64,000 nucleotides of DNA from Firmicutes bacterium HGW-Firmicutes-1 (GTDB lineage: Bacteria > Bacillota > Clostridia > Lachnospirales > Vallitaleaceae): the NCBI GenBank assembly GCA_002841625.1, contig PHAG01000003.1, positions 1 to 64,000 on the forward strand. The letters are read 5' to 3'. The notes under the pieces were generated by a model. The model saw only the letters and a list, made by a program, of their open reading frames with translations. It was not told the origin of the DNA and searched no databases. This document shows positions 44,367-53,550 of the stretch, piece by piece. Within the stretch, counting starts at the first letter, position 1, and each line of letters opens with the position of its first letter. The translations under genes were made by a program, and so were the position numbers.

Positions 44367-44990
44367 TCAAAAAACTTTTATTCTCTTGCTATCTATTCCC
44401 AGCGTTCTGGCCATTATTTCTTCCATTGAAGCTTTATACTTTAACGATTTGGTTTTATCCTCAATATATTCTTGAAAAAACATGCTTTGGGGAAGAGAAG
44501 ATACAGCTCTTAGCAAGATATCTGCAGTTTCACGAGGAAATTCCACATTAAAAATACCTTCTTTCACTCCCTGTTCAATAATCCGCGCAAATGGATCAAT
44601 ATATTTCTGAACGATTATCATACAGTATTTATACAGCACAAAATCCGACTGCATCAACATAACCAAGTACGTAATCATTTCTTTTTTTTGTTTTTGAGAG
44701 GCTACCTTTCTTTCCATAAACCGATTTAGCTTTTCCAATGCATTAAGCTTTGGATCCTCAATGATAGGTTCAAGTTCTTTCAGCAATCTTTCAGCAAAAT
44801 TACTGATGCTTTCTGCTAGGATTTCATCTTTTGATTTGAAGTAATGATAAAAACCACCCTTTGATAGTGCCGTAGCTTTTAAAATATCTTCTATACTTGT
44901 TTCTTCATATCCTTTTTCAAGAAATAATTTTTCAGCAGTATCTACAAGTTCTTTTTTTTTAGCATTATGCTTTAGTTCTGTTTTTGTCAT
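44367..44990 (-). CDS. TetR/AcrR family repressor of the phosphotransferase gene
   Basis: 207 residues. The N-terminal helix-turn-helix reads TSIEDILKATALSKGGFYHY. The helical C-terminal ligand-binding part is unassigned. ATG 44990 is chosen because GGAGG precedes it by 7 nt; the ORF extends to 45005. It probably represses its own promoter, since a palindrome ACCGACGTCGGT lies right after a consensus promoter, and the downstream phosphotransferase gene is likely co-repressed. Confidence 0.92.
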   Translation of the reverse strand: MTKTELKHNAKKKELVDTAEKLFLEKGYEETSIEDILKATALSKGGFYHYFKSKDEILAESISNFAERLLKELEPIIEDPKLNALEKLNRFMERKVASQKQKKEMITYLVMLMQSDFVLYKYCMIIVQKYIDPFARIIEQGVKEGIFNVEFPRETADILLRAVSSLPQSMFFQEYIEDKTKSLKYKASMEEIMARTLGIDSKRIKVF

Positions 44991-45011
44991 AATCACACCT
45001 CCCATAATTAA

Positions 45012-45060
45012 ACCGACGTCGGTCTGTTTTTATTGTATATCTTTGCTTTGAATTTGTCAA
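45012..45060 (-). promoter_or_regulatory. TetR promoter with palindromic operator
   Basis: Minus-strand -35 TTGACA (45055-45060), 17-bp spacer and -10 TACAAT (45032-45037). The perfect 12-bp palindrome ACCGACGTCGGT (45012-45023) falls at about +8 to +20. AcrR-type repressors commonly bind such GACCGACGTCGGTC sites. Confidence 0.8.
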
Positions 45061-45100
45061 GTCAACATAAATATTTCGTGAAATTATTGCATTCTAAACC

Positions 45101-45139
45101 AAAAAAACATCCCACAAATTCAAAGTGAATGCTGGGATG
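45101..45139 (-). terminator. Terminator of the ABC-2 operon
   Basis: CATCCCA (45108-45114) and TGGGATG (45133-45139) pair, with an inner ATTC/GAAT stem. Seven U residues follow on the minus strand. Confidence 0.85.
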
Positions 45140-45164
45140 CTCTTTGTACTAATAACATCATCAT

Positions 45165-45962
45165 CTAACAATATATATCTCTTTTTTTATACAGGATGTA
45201 CGTTCCGTACACACATAACACAAATATTAGCAATGCTATAACAAGGTATAAAACATCAAACCCTTCGCTCACCAATGCAGGCGCATTAAAATACCAGAAA
45301 GGTGTCAAAATAGTAAGTGCTGCATAGCCAACATATTCAACAGCTACACTAATACCATAAAATAGGAGTACACTCAAAATCGAAAACCGTACTGCAGAGG
45401 ATTGTTTTTTAAAAACTGCTGAAAAACACAGTCCTATTACCATGAATATAATCTGAGTTAAAAACATTCCTATCATGGTAAGTGTAATTTCTTTTGAAAT
45501 ATCAACACCATCTATTTGAGGAATCAATGTAAGCAACGTAAAAATCCATGTTATCATTGTCATAGTGGCAACACATACAGTACCTGCGAATATCTTTGCA
45601 CTGATTACCTTAGTTCTTGAAAAAGGCTTCGTAAATAAATATTCGGCTGTTTTATTTCTTTCCTCTTTCGATATAATTGTTGCTCCAACGTATGTTGCAT
45701 GTGTAAAGGAAATTGAACAATACCATAAGAACATGCAGACATAGTAACCCAAAGGTGTATCGAGTGGTATGTTGTCATAAATACCAAACATGATTCTTGT
45801 AATTCTTGGCATTGCCGTAATGCCAGAGACAATAGCATCTCCCGCTCCAACAACAATAGAATATTCCGCTGCACCCATGCCTAATAACATAATCATCGCT
45901 ATAAGCCACAGGAAAAGACTTTTTCGGTTCATTTTGAGTTCATGCCAAAAAATAATTTTCAT
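45165..45962 (-). CDS. ABC-2 type exporter permease B
   Basis: 265 residues with six hydrophobic segments. SKEERNKTAEYLFTKPFSRTKVISAK is the family loop of ABC-2 permeases: the KT-EYLF-KP pattern recurs in its neighbour (SQKTADFLFTKPQGRR). Last gene of the tetR-ATPase-permease-permease operon, with GGGGAGGG before the ATG. Probably forms a heterodimeric channel with the preceding permease. The exported compound is unknown, perhaps a peptide antibiotic or drug. Confidence 0.88.
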   Translation of the reverse strand: MKIIFWHELKMNRKSLFLWLIAMIMLLGMGAAEYSIVVGAGDAIVSGITAMPRITRIMFGIYDNIPLDTPLGYYVCMFLWYCSISFTHATYVGATIISKEERNKTAEYLFTKPFSRTKVISAKIFAGTVCVATMTMITWIFTLLTLIPQIDGVDISKEITLTMIGMFLTQIIFMVIGLCFSAVFKKQSSAVRFSILSVLLFYGISVAVEYVGYAALTILTPFWYFNAPALVSEGFDVLYLVIALLIFVLCVYGTYILYKKRDIYC

Positions 45963-45975
45963 AGTCTTCCCTCCC

Positions 45976-46779
45976 CTATACTGTGTGTATATCTTTTTTG
46001 GAGAAAACGTTATAGCTTACCAAAATAGATACTATTGTTATAACTAAAAAAAGCAACAAATATTTCAAGTCATAGCTATTAAATTCTCTAATATACTCAT
46101 TGTTGAAATAGGAATATGGAGAGAGATAACTTACAAACTTATAACCCATAATACGAGCAAAAGCGCCGAACGAGTAGGTGAAAAAAGCAATTCCAAGCGC
46201 AACAATTATCGGGACTTTAATATTTGGCATAAATACAGCAAGCAATAGACCAACTACCATATATAGCAATTGCAACAGTGATACACTGAAAGCAATTAAC
46301 AAAAGTGGTATGAATTCAATGCTGTCTTTGGCAAAAATCAAAAAGGCAAAATAGGATGCTACTAAGTATGTCAGTCCTACTATTAGGCAACATATAGCCC
46401 CTGCAAAAAGTTTAGAGCTAAAAACCACTCTTCTGCCTTGTGGCTTTGTAAAAAGAAAATCTGCTGTTTTTTGAGAATATTCTTTCGTTATAAGAGAGAT
46501 TCCAATATAGGTTCCAAATGTTGCTGCAGCAATTAGCACAAATGAATTGACATATGAATACGAACCCATTGGTGTCAACAGGCTTGTAGCATTAACACCT
46601 ATAGCGATAAAAAATTTATTTCTTCCAAAAGAATTGATTAACTCTGGGGTCATAACACTATTATTAGTCATCAGACTGATGAATGTTGGTAATAAAAATA
46701 TAATTAAAACCGATAGTGCTATAGACCATATAATGATTAAAGTTTTATATTGTTTCATTTCATATTTCACAATAGCCAT
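45976..46779 (-). CDS. ABC-2 type exporter permease A
   Basis: 267 residues, six hydrophobic segments, with the loop TKEYSQKTADFLFTKPQGRR. Paralogue of the following permease gene, which starts 13 bp later. GGGGGTG precedes the ATG. Confidence 0.88.
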   Translation of the reverse strand: MAIVKYEMKQYKTLIIIWSIALSVLIIFLLPTFISLMTNNSVMTPELINSFGRNKFFIAIGVNATSLLTPMGSYSYVNSFVLIAAATFGTYIGISLITKEYSQKTADFLFTKPQGRRVVFSSKLFAGAICCLIVGLTYLVASYFAFLIFAKDSIEFIPLLLIAFSVSLLQLLYMVVGLLLAVFMPNIKVPIIVALGIAFFTYSFGAFARIMGYKFVSYLSPYSYFNNEYIREFNSYDLKYLLLFLVITIVSILVSYNVFSKKDIHTV

Positions 46780-46791
46780 TCGCTACACCCC

Positions 46792-47673
46792 CTACTGATA
46801 ATAATGCAAGAAAATTTCTTCAAGTGTCGGTTCCTCAATCGCTACATCCTCAACTTGCAAATGCCAGATTTTTTCCAGTATATCATTGATGTTTCCTCTA
46901 AACAGAAAAGATACATGACAATCCTCCTGTTTCAAGTTGGCAATGTCCTTTTCTGCAAAATAATTTTTTGGTATTTGTGCTTTTGCAGTTAGTTCGATTT
47001 TTTTGTATCCATTGTTTTTCAACTCACTTATTTTTTGCTCCTTGATTATATGCCCTTCTTTTATGATAGCAACCTTATCGCAAATCTTTTGAACCTCACT
47101 AAGTACATGAGAAGAAAAAAGAATTGTAGCACCTTTCGTTTTTTCTTCCTTTAAAATATCAAAAAAGATTTGTTGCATCAACGGATCAAGTCCACTGGTT
47201 GGCTCATCGAGAATAAGTAATTTTGGGGAATGCAAAATTGCCTGAATAATACCAACCTTCTTTTTGTTGCCTAAAGATAGCTGACTAATTTTGCGTTTTA
47301 GATCAAGTTGCAATCTGTCAGACAATGTTATCATTCTTGTGCTACAATTTATTCCATACAAGGCTGCTGAGTATTCCAACAAATCTTTTACCGTCATTTG
47401 TTCATAGTAAGATGCTTCCGCCGGTAAGTATCCAACATCTTGTGCAATTTCTGCGGCTTTTTGAATGCAGTCTTTTCCAAATATCGTTGCATTTCCTTTT
47501 GTTGGATGTATAAGCGCAAGCAAAGTACGAATTGTGGTGGACTTACCCGCACCGTTTGGTCCAATAAATCCGTATATTTCTCCTTCTTCTACCGAGAATG
47601 TAACTTCTTCAATGCCTTTGTGTTTACCGTAGTATTTTGTTAATTGATTGATTTCAATAATATTCTTTGCCAT
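46792..47673 (-). CDS. ABC exporter ATPase
   Basis: 293-residue ATPase of the CcmA/drug-export subfamily. Walker A GPNGAGKST, signature LSLGNKKKVG, Walker B LLILDEPTSGLDP and H-loop FSSHVLSE. The C-terminal 80 residues form the usual DUF4162-like accessory region. Second gene of the operon, 13 bp after tetR, with AAGGAG before the ATG. Confidence 0.94.
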   Translation of the reverse strand: MAKNIIEINQLTKYYGKHKGIEEVTFSVEEGEIYGFIGPNGAGKSTTIRTLLALIHPTKGNATIFGKDCIQKAAEIAQDVGYLPAEASYYEQMTVKDLLEYSAALYGINCSTRMITLSDRLQLDLKRKISQLSLGNKKKVGIIQAILHSPKLLILDEPTSGLDPLMQQIFFDILKEEKTKGATILFSSHVLSEVQKICDKVAIIKEGHIIKEQKISELKNNGYKKIELTAKAQIPKNYFAEKDIANLKQEDCHVSFLFRGNINDILEKIWHLQVEDVAIEEPTLEEIFLHYYQ

Positions 47674-47686
47674 AAAATTTCTCCTT

Positions 47687-48352
47687 TCATTTATAAAATG
47701 CTTTTCTCAACAATACCATATACTCGGACAACTCTTTCTTTATCGTTTCGTAATGCTCTGTATAGTCCTCTAGATTGTTTCCATACGACATCAAAGAGTC
47801 CGAATAACCTTTGATGGCCCACAAAATTACATTACATGCTTTTTGTATGTCAACATCATCACGAAAAAGTGAATGGTCGAAAATTTTAAAGCTATTTCCC
47901 AAAATTTCAGCTACAGGGTTTTTATAGTTGCTTAATGATTCATCTGGAAACTCTGTCTTCATTGAAGTAATCGCAGGAACTAAAAATTTATACACAAGAG
48001 AATACTTCACGGTCAATTCGCAGGAAAGCAGTGACATATTCCAAACATTTTCCAGAAAATCGCGACTATCAAAGCTTACTGAGTTAAATTCATCACTGAT
48101 TATATCCGTGCAATACCTAATCAAAAATAAGAACAATTCTTTTTTTGTCCCAAAATAGTGAAACAACAATCCTTTTGATATAGCGGAGTTTTGCACAATA
48201 GTGTCTGTGTTTGCTTTTCTAAATCCTTTTGAAAACTCTTCAAGAGCAGCATTTATCACACGATTTCTTTTATCTTCATCCATAGACATTATTTTGTGTG
48301 CTGATATATTCGTATTGAATGATTTGATGCCATCCATTTTCGTCTCATTCAC
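47687..48352 (-). CDS. TetR family regulator of the ABC-2 exporter operon
   Basis: 221 residues. A short N-terminal extension precedes the helix-turn-helix (ANTDTIVQNSAISKGLLFHY). First gene of the exporter operon with AAGGAGG upstream of the ATG. A palindrome TTGACT-GGTG-AGTCAA lies 24 bp upstream, so autoregulation and control by an exported toxic compound are likely. Confidence 0.92.
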   Translation of the reverse strand: MNETKMDGIKSFNTNISAHKIMSMDEDKRNRVINAALEEFSKGFRKANTDTIVQNSAISKGLLFHYFGTKKELFLFLIRYCTDIISDEFNSVSFDSRDFLENVWNMSLLSCELTVKYSLVYKFLVPAITSMKTEFPDESLSNYKNPVAEILGNSFKIFDHSLFRDDVDIQKACNVILWAIKGYSDSLMSYGNNLEDYTEHYETIKKELSEYMVLLRKAFYK

Positions 48353-48375
48353 ATCATAACCTCCTTTTCATCTCT

Positions 48376-48407
48376 CGTTGACTGGTGAGTCAATCATGAT
48401 TTTATTA
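48376..48407 (-). promoter_or_regulatory. TetR operator and -10 element of the exporter operon
   Basis: The -10 TATAAT is perfect (48402-48407). The inverted repeat TTGACT/AGTCAA (48376-48391) lies just downstream, around the predicted start. The -35 is weak (TTGATT at 48427-48432 with a long 19-bp spacer). Confidence 0.65.
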
Positions 48408-48485
48408 TACGCGTTATTTACTAATTAATCAATTATTTTTTATAAGACAGTATTACATTAGCACCAATTTCTAATAAAAAACAAA

Positions 48486-48516
48486 AAGCATGGCAACCAT
48501 TGAGGCTATCATGCTT
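48486..48516 (-). terminator. Terminator of the secreted-protein gene
   Basis: AAGCATG (48486-48492) and CATGCTT (48510-48516) pair, with further inner pairing. A U-rich tail (UUUUUGUUUU) follows on the minus strand. Confidence 0.75.
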
Positions 48517-48530
48517 AAATTAAATATATT

Positions 48531-51353
48531 CTAGTGAGTACCTTCCGTCGTGTAATCCTGCGTTGCTTTTTTATCTATATCGTAGAAGATAACATCCCCG
48601 TCTTGTAACTGAAAGATGATTCCCTTGTAATCCTTCTTCGTGTTTTTATAACCTTCTGTTTGCCACATATTGCTTCTTGGCGAATTATAATAGCTTAGAA
48701 TGGAATTTTGAAATTCCCCTTCCTTTACAGTAACTATATCAAAATTAACAACGATATATCCCTTATTCAGCCAGAAATTCTCTTTTCCATCAAGTCCATA
48801 ATTGGTCTTTGAATAGGAGAGAACATCAAAGCCTTTTGGTGCAACATAAAGGTGATTAGGCAAATAGTACTCCCCATACCAATGTTGAACAGATTTTTTC
48901 ACTAAAGTAGTATTCACATTACTAGGTAAATTTTCTGTATCGCCTACAAAGGTTCTTAAGGGTTTTGCCAATACGATTCTATCAAACCAGCCAAGCTTTG
49001 CTTTTTGCGTCTTGAGAACACTTTCTGTAATGCCTAAAATATTACTTGTTTCTTTCATTTCCTTATCTGGTACACTACGATCCGGATCTCCAAGTTTAAT
49101 GTATTTGATATTTTCCTCATCCGCTTTACTTCCTACTTGAATGAAATAGTTGTTTTTTCCATTAAAGTATTCGCTATACCATAAATCAACTTCTTTCTTT
49201 GTCTTGCCATCCTTACTTATGTAATAGAACCTCGGAATAATTTCAATACAATCCTTATCACCTGCGTAATCACCAATTGTTTCACATTCGAACTTAAAGG
49301 TATATCCCGTTGGCAAAGCCCCTTCATTTAAAACGGTTGGATGGCTTCCTTGTAATATTGGCAATGTTAAAATTGGTATATTCCCATTAGACAAACCATT
49401 TTCATCTTTATCACCAACAGTATAATAATGATCCGTATGCTTAAGAGAATTTTTTTCTATTCTAAAAACATCCTCCCATAATGGATAATTTTCAATGTCA
49501 GAGATTCTAAATCCATAAAGTCTTCCTATAACCTTGACCTGACTGGAATCAGTTGCAACATAGTTCGATATGTTAAGGTTTGCATTGATTTCAGAGGGAT
49601 AAGTCGTTGGTGAATTAATTGCAATTGTACGATATTCAATTGTATATTGTCCTTCTGTTACCCAGGTTGGGACATATATATCAAGTGAATCTTGATTTAG
49701 TGGTATGCTATACCAGGTATTTGCTTTTAAATATTTGCTTTTACTCTCCTCTTTGGTATCGGGATAAACATCAAAAGGAAACTTGACTTGTTTAAGTGTT
49801 ATGTACTTTACATAATCTTTATTTCCATAGCCCGGAATATTCAAATGTTGACCCCTTGTCTTAAGTTGTATTATTGTTGGTCGTCCAAGTATCACCGCTG
49901 CTCTAGATGAATCAGTCTTTAAGGATTGATCGAAGGCATTATCACTGAAAATTCCTCCGTCACATACTATAGGCGTATGTACGGTAACATGATTCGTAGT
50001 TATGGTTCTCGTCTTTGTCCCACCTACGCTAGTCCCATCTATGTATTTATAATATACAATTGTGTTGCTGGCAGTTGATGTCTTGTTTGAAAGCTTTGGA
50101 TTAATCATTAAGCCTTCTTTATATAGGGCTTTCTCATGGGTCAATGGTATATTTACTGGTCTAGGATCAGGTCCAAACTGATTCACCTTTGAGCTGTCCA
50201 AAATAACTTGTCCATTTATAACAAGCTTGTCATTCCAAACAGTAACGCTTGGTCCATTAGTTGTCATGCTTCCAACTTGATCAAATAGAACTGTTGGAGG
50301 AGTATAATAATGATGATCCGGCTCAATAGTTGTGTTTTCATTTGGAAGCGCATAATTTGATGTCACTGAATGATCTATTCCGTACACTTCTAAATGCGCA
50401 ATCTTATAATAACTATAAGGTGTATAACTAGTCGAAGAGGAATAAGTTGCATTTCCTGTTCCATCAAAACCTGAAAAAGAACTTGTTGTATACACGTGGG
50501 TTCCAGATATTTTATTTATACTCAATTCCACTAGATATTCATTCGTTGATACGTTTACATATAGATTTTCGCTCGTTGGTACACCTTGTTTAACATCAAA
50601 TATTGATGTGCCTTTTTTATTGTGACCGATTACTGTGCTATCTGAAGCAATATTAACCTCTACCAATGCTGGTGTTTCTTCTTCTAAGACGCTAAGCGGT
50701 GGCAGCCAGGCACTTGTATACCAAACACTTCCATCACTTTCTTTGTGAAATAACCATGCAACTCCTCGGGTATTTTGTGTTGGAGCAATTGGGATGTGGT
50801 AATAGGTTTCCCAAGGAAGATCCTGCCAGTTAGGACCAAGGTGGTTTCCATAAATTCCGTTCGTTCCGTGGTAGTAGTTGAAGCCGTAGAGGAAGATTTC
50901 TCGGAATTCGGAGGAATGATAGTCAAATTGCGATTTGAATATTCCATATTTTAATATTACCGAGGTATTATTCCATGGATAAGTGAACCAATCAAATGTA
51001 TCAAAATCAGTGCCATCTAATGCATCATAATAATAATCTGGATTTTCAACACTCTCACCATAGGGATCATAACCTAAAAATCTATATTCACCCTCAGGAT
51101 CCTGTGTTCCATGTTTTGTAACACCCTCAATGGAGCAAACTAGAATATTATATTCATCATATATGGCTTTACTAACTGGATAAGTATTATTATAAAAATT
51201 TCCTGGATGATTGTATTTCTCCTTAAACTCAATATTTGCAATATCTATTGCTTGTTTCAATGTTAATTTTGTCATTTCATCCGCATATGAAATGTTTATG
51301 TTGCTAATTATCAAAATAAGACATATAAATAACGTTACAACTTTTTTAAACAT
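48531..51353 (-). CDS. Large secreted protein of unknown function
   Basis: 940 residues with a clear signal peptide (KKVVTLFICLILIISN then YADEM at about 22-27), so it is exported. I recognise no catalytic motif. The mature part is rich in Tyr, Thr, Ser and Asn, with many aromatic beta-type stretches such as YYHIPIAPTQNTRGVAWLF and YKNTKKDYKGIIFQLQDGD. This suggests beta-sandwich surface modules. No SLH, LPXTG or C-terminal helix is seen, so anchoring may depend on the SLH protein encoded 11 bp downstream. GGGGG precedes the ATG. Confidence 0.8.
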   Translation of the reverse strand: MFKKVVTLFICLILIISNINISYADEMTKLTLKQAIDIANIEFKEKYNHPGNFYNNTYPVSKAIYDEYNILVCSIEGVTKHGTQDPEGEYRFLGYDPYGESVENPDYYYDALDGTDFDTFDWFTYPWNNTSVILKYGIFKSQFDYHSSEFREIFLYGFNYYHGTNGIYGNHLGPNWQDLPWETYYHIPIAPTQNTRGVAWLFHKESDGSVWYTSAWLPPLSVLEEETPALVEVNIASDSTVIGHNKKGTSIFDVKQGVPTSENLYVNVSTNEYLVELSINKISGTHVYTTSSFSGFDGTGNATYSSSTSYTPYSYYKIAHLEVYGIDHSVTSNYALPNENTTIEPDHHYYTPPTVLFDQVGSMTTNGPSVTVWNDKLVINGQVILDSSKVNQFGPDPRPVNIPLTHEKALYKEGLMINPKLSNKTSTASNTIVYYKYIDGTSVGGTKTRTITTNHVTVHTPIVCDGGIFSDNAFDQSLKTDSSRAAVILGRPTIIQLKTRGQHLNIPGYGNKDYVKYITLKQVKFPFDVYPDTKEESKSKYLKANTWYSIPLNQDSLDIYVPTWVTEGQYTIEYRTIAINSPTTYPSEINANLNISNYVATDSSQVKVIGRLYGFRISDIENYPLWEDVFRIEKNSLKHTDHYYTVGDKDENGLSNGNIPILTLPILQGSHPTVLNEGALPTGYTFKFECETIGDYAGDKDCIEIIPRFYYISKDGKTKKEVDLWYSEYFNGKNNYFIQVGSKADEENIKYIKLGDPDRSVPDKEMKETSNILGITESVLKTQKAKLGWFDRIVLAKPLRTFVGDTENLPSNVNTTLVKKSVQHWYGEYYLPNHLYVAPKGFDVLSYSKTNYGLDGKENFWLNKGYIVVNFDIVTVKEGEFQNSILSYYNSPRSNMWQTEGYKNTKKDYKGIIFQLQDGDVIFYDIDKKATQDYTTEGTH

Positions 51354-51364
51354 TTATATCCCCC

Positions 51365-52282
51365 TTACCAACCTCTAACTGTGATTGTTGTATATCCGCC
51401 TGGTGAACCAACTTCGACTTTCTTTCCAAATTTCCATTCAAATATCTTAGAAGGTAACGTCATTTGAAAATCCTTCTTTGTTTTAGCATAGGTCATAATT
51501 TCTTTTGTTAGCTCAGTACCAACCGCTTTCGTTAAAAATGCTTCCGCTTGCTCATACTGAGGTTCCAATGGCGATACTATGTTCATAATAATATTAAAAT
51601 CCAACAAATCCGGATCATGCCCATCCAAATTATCAATGATCTCAATCCCATAAAAAACAAACTTATCCCTAACCTTCTCCTCAATCACCCTTCTAATAAC
51701 CGTACACGCTTCACTTCTCTTCAACGAGTCATTGGCCTTAAACTTACCATCAGGATACCCCGTGATGGTACCAAGCTCATAAGCCTTCAAGACATAAGGC
51801 TTTAACTCAACCTTTATACTACTATAATCCAAAATAGAATTTGTAAGCTTATACTCCTGCGAGCCAACATATGTATAGGTTTTTGCACCCTCTAGCATTT
51901 CAACTACTCTAACTGTAAGCATAGCCATTTCTGCTCTAGTAATGCTATTCTTATAAGATGTAAAATCACCATTTTTAACAATTCCCAACTCTATCGCTTT
52001 ATCAATATAGGGCTGAGCCCAATAGTCTTTGCCATTTTCAAGCTTGTGACCCAAGGCGACAACCATGGTTTTAATAAATTGATCTGTGGTCATCGTACTA
52101 GTAGGCTTAAACTGACCATCTGTATAGCCATCAATGATTCCATTGCCCACCAGTACCATAACATTTTCATAAAACCAATCTGTTTCTTTCAAATCCTTAA
52201 ACATACCCAGCCCTTTTCCACTACTAAATGTTAAAACAAAAAACAATCCAACCGCCAAAACAGAAATTCCGACTTTTTTCAC
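51365..52282 (-). CDS. SLH-domain surface protein
   Basis: 305 residues: signal peptide (VGISVLAVGLFFVLTF), then three SLH modules at about residues 28-80, 85-135 and 155-205. Modules 1 and 3 have the usual G-Y-DGxF core (GIIDGYTDGQFKPTSTMT and ITGYPDGKFKANDSLKRSE). An unassigned C-terminal region of about 100 residues follows. It binds secondary cell-wall polymers on the outer surface. Translated from GTG with AGGAGGAG upstream. First gene of a two-gene unit with the secreted protein. Confidence 0.9.
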   Translation of the reverse strand: MKKVGISVLAVGLFFVLTFSSGKGLGMFKDLKETDWFYENVMVLVGNGIIDGYTDGQFKPTSTMTTDQFIKTMVVALGHKLENGKDYWAQPYIDKAIELGIVKNGDFTSYKNSITRAEMAMLTVRVVEMLEGAKTYTYVGSQEYKLTNSILDYSSIKVELKPYVLKAYELGTITGYPDGKFKANDSLKRSEACTVIRRVIEEKVRDKFVFYGIEIIDNLDGHDPDLLDFNIIMNIVSPLEPQYEQAEAFLTKAVGTELTKEIMTYAKTKKDFQMTLPSKIFEWKFGKKVEVGSPGGYTTITVRGW

Positions 52283-52335
52283 TATAATTCTCCTCCTACA
52301 CCATTTTTTATTAATTTCAAATACCCCATTACACT

Positions 52336-52475
52336 ATTATATCAAATAAACTCAAAATGTAAACATTAGACTCGCTTTTTATATTGAAAAGTGAGAGAAT
52401 TTGTTCGAAGTGTTTTCATTCCTATGATTCCTAGAAGACAAAAAAAACACTCCCTATAGCAGAAAGTGCTTTTTG
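52336..52475 (-). pseudogene. Deletion scar of a PF06541-type gene
   Basis: 52336-52438 is 97% identical (three differences in 103 bp) to 57447-57549. That stretch contains the last codons and stop of the intact membrane-protein gene at 57483-58046 plus its downstream sequence. Directly after the junction at 52438/52439 comes AAAAAACACTCCCTATAGCA, matching sequence upstream of that intact gene (from about 58105). So flanks that lie about 555 bp apart at the intact locus are joined here: the gene body is missing. The right-hand part (52440-52474) can also fold as a terminator for the HD-GYP gene. Confidence 0.78.
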
Positions 52476-52523
52476 TATCTATAAAAATAATTTCTCAATT
52501 TTAATTACATAGATTATAAATAA

Positions 52524-53546
52524 TTATTCCTCAGAATATTTTTCTTTAATTTTCAAAATGTCCTCTAATCCAAAAAAGAAGGCTGTAATAATATTGGGAT
52601 CAAAATGTTTGCCTGCTTGTGATTTCAAGTAATCTGAGGCTTCGTGTATAGTCCAAGCATCTTTATATGGCCTTTTGCTTGTAAGTGCGTCAAACACATC
52701 TGCAACCGCAGTAATTCTTGCGAAGATATTGATTTCTTCTCCTTTTAATCCATTAGGATAACCTGTACCATCCCATCTTTCATGATGTTCAAGTGCAATT
52801 ACTTTAGCAGTTTTTAACAACTCCGAACTGTGCTCACCTATAATTCGCGCACCAATTAATGTATGCGTTTTAATGATTTCAAATTCCTCTTCGGTTAGTT
52901 TACCTGGTTTTAATAAAAGATTATCTGAAATCCCAATTTTGCCTATATCATGCATCGGGGAAATATCTAATAAAAGATTTGCTTCACTTTCAGGAAAGCC
53001 GTACTTTAAGGCTATCGTTTTACAATAATGGCTTACTCTATAAATGTGCATTCCTGTCACATTATCTTTGAATTCTGCTGCAATACCAAGCCTTCTGATA
53101 ATTTCAACTCTGGTATCTATTAATTCTCTGGTTTTTTCAAGGACTTGTAATTCAAGTTCTCTTTTTTGATTATATAATGCTATATGAGTTCTTACACGAG
53201 AAAGCACTATAGAGGCATTAATTGGTTTTGTGATATAATCCACAGCTCCAATCTCCAATCCTCGGGCTTCATTAATAACTTCGTTTCTTGCAGAAACAAA
53301 TATAATAGGAATTTTTTTGGTAATAGGATTGCATTTTAGTCTTTTACATACCTCATAACCGTCCATTTCTGGCATCATTATATCTAAAAGAATGAGATCA
53401 GGACATGTTTGTTCTGCAATTTTTAAAGCAATTTTACCACTTCTAGCTACTTTAATATAATAATCCTCATTTAATACACCATCAAGAATTTCTAGATTAT
53501 CAGGTGCATCATCTACTATCAAAATTGTGTGCTTATATTTTTCCAT
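52524..53546 (-). CDS. Response regulator with HD-GYP c-di-GMP phosphodiesterase output
   Basis: 340 residues: receiver domain (about 5-120, phospho-acceptor in LILLDIMMPEMDG, lysine in YITKPI), a coiled-coil linker, then HD-GYP (about 160-330) with MHDIGKIG, HHERWDGTGYPNGLKG and ADVFDAL. All expected metal ligands appear present, so c-di-GMP hydrolysis is likely. It lies 4 bp after the hybrid kinase gene, its likely phosphodonor. Confidence 0.94.
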   Translation of the reverse strand: MEKYKHTILIVDDAPDNLEILDGVLNEDYYIKVARSGKIALKIAEQTCPDLILLDIMMPEMDGYEVCKRLKCNPITKKIPIIFVSARNEVINEARGLEIGAVDYITKPINASIVLSRVRTHIALYNQKRELELQVLEKTRELIDTRVEIIRRLGIAAEFKDNVTGMHIYRVSHYCKTIALKYGFPESEANLLLDISPMHDIGKIGISDNLLLKPGKLTEEEFEIIKTHTLIGARIIGEHSSELLKTAKVIALEHHERWDGTGYPNGLKGEEINIFARITAVADVFDALTSKRPYKDAWTIHEASDYLKSQAGKHFDPNIITAFFFGLEDILKIKEKYSEE

Positions 53547-53550
53547 ATTA

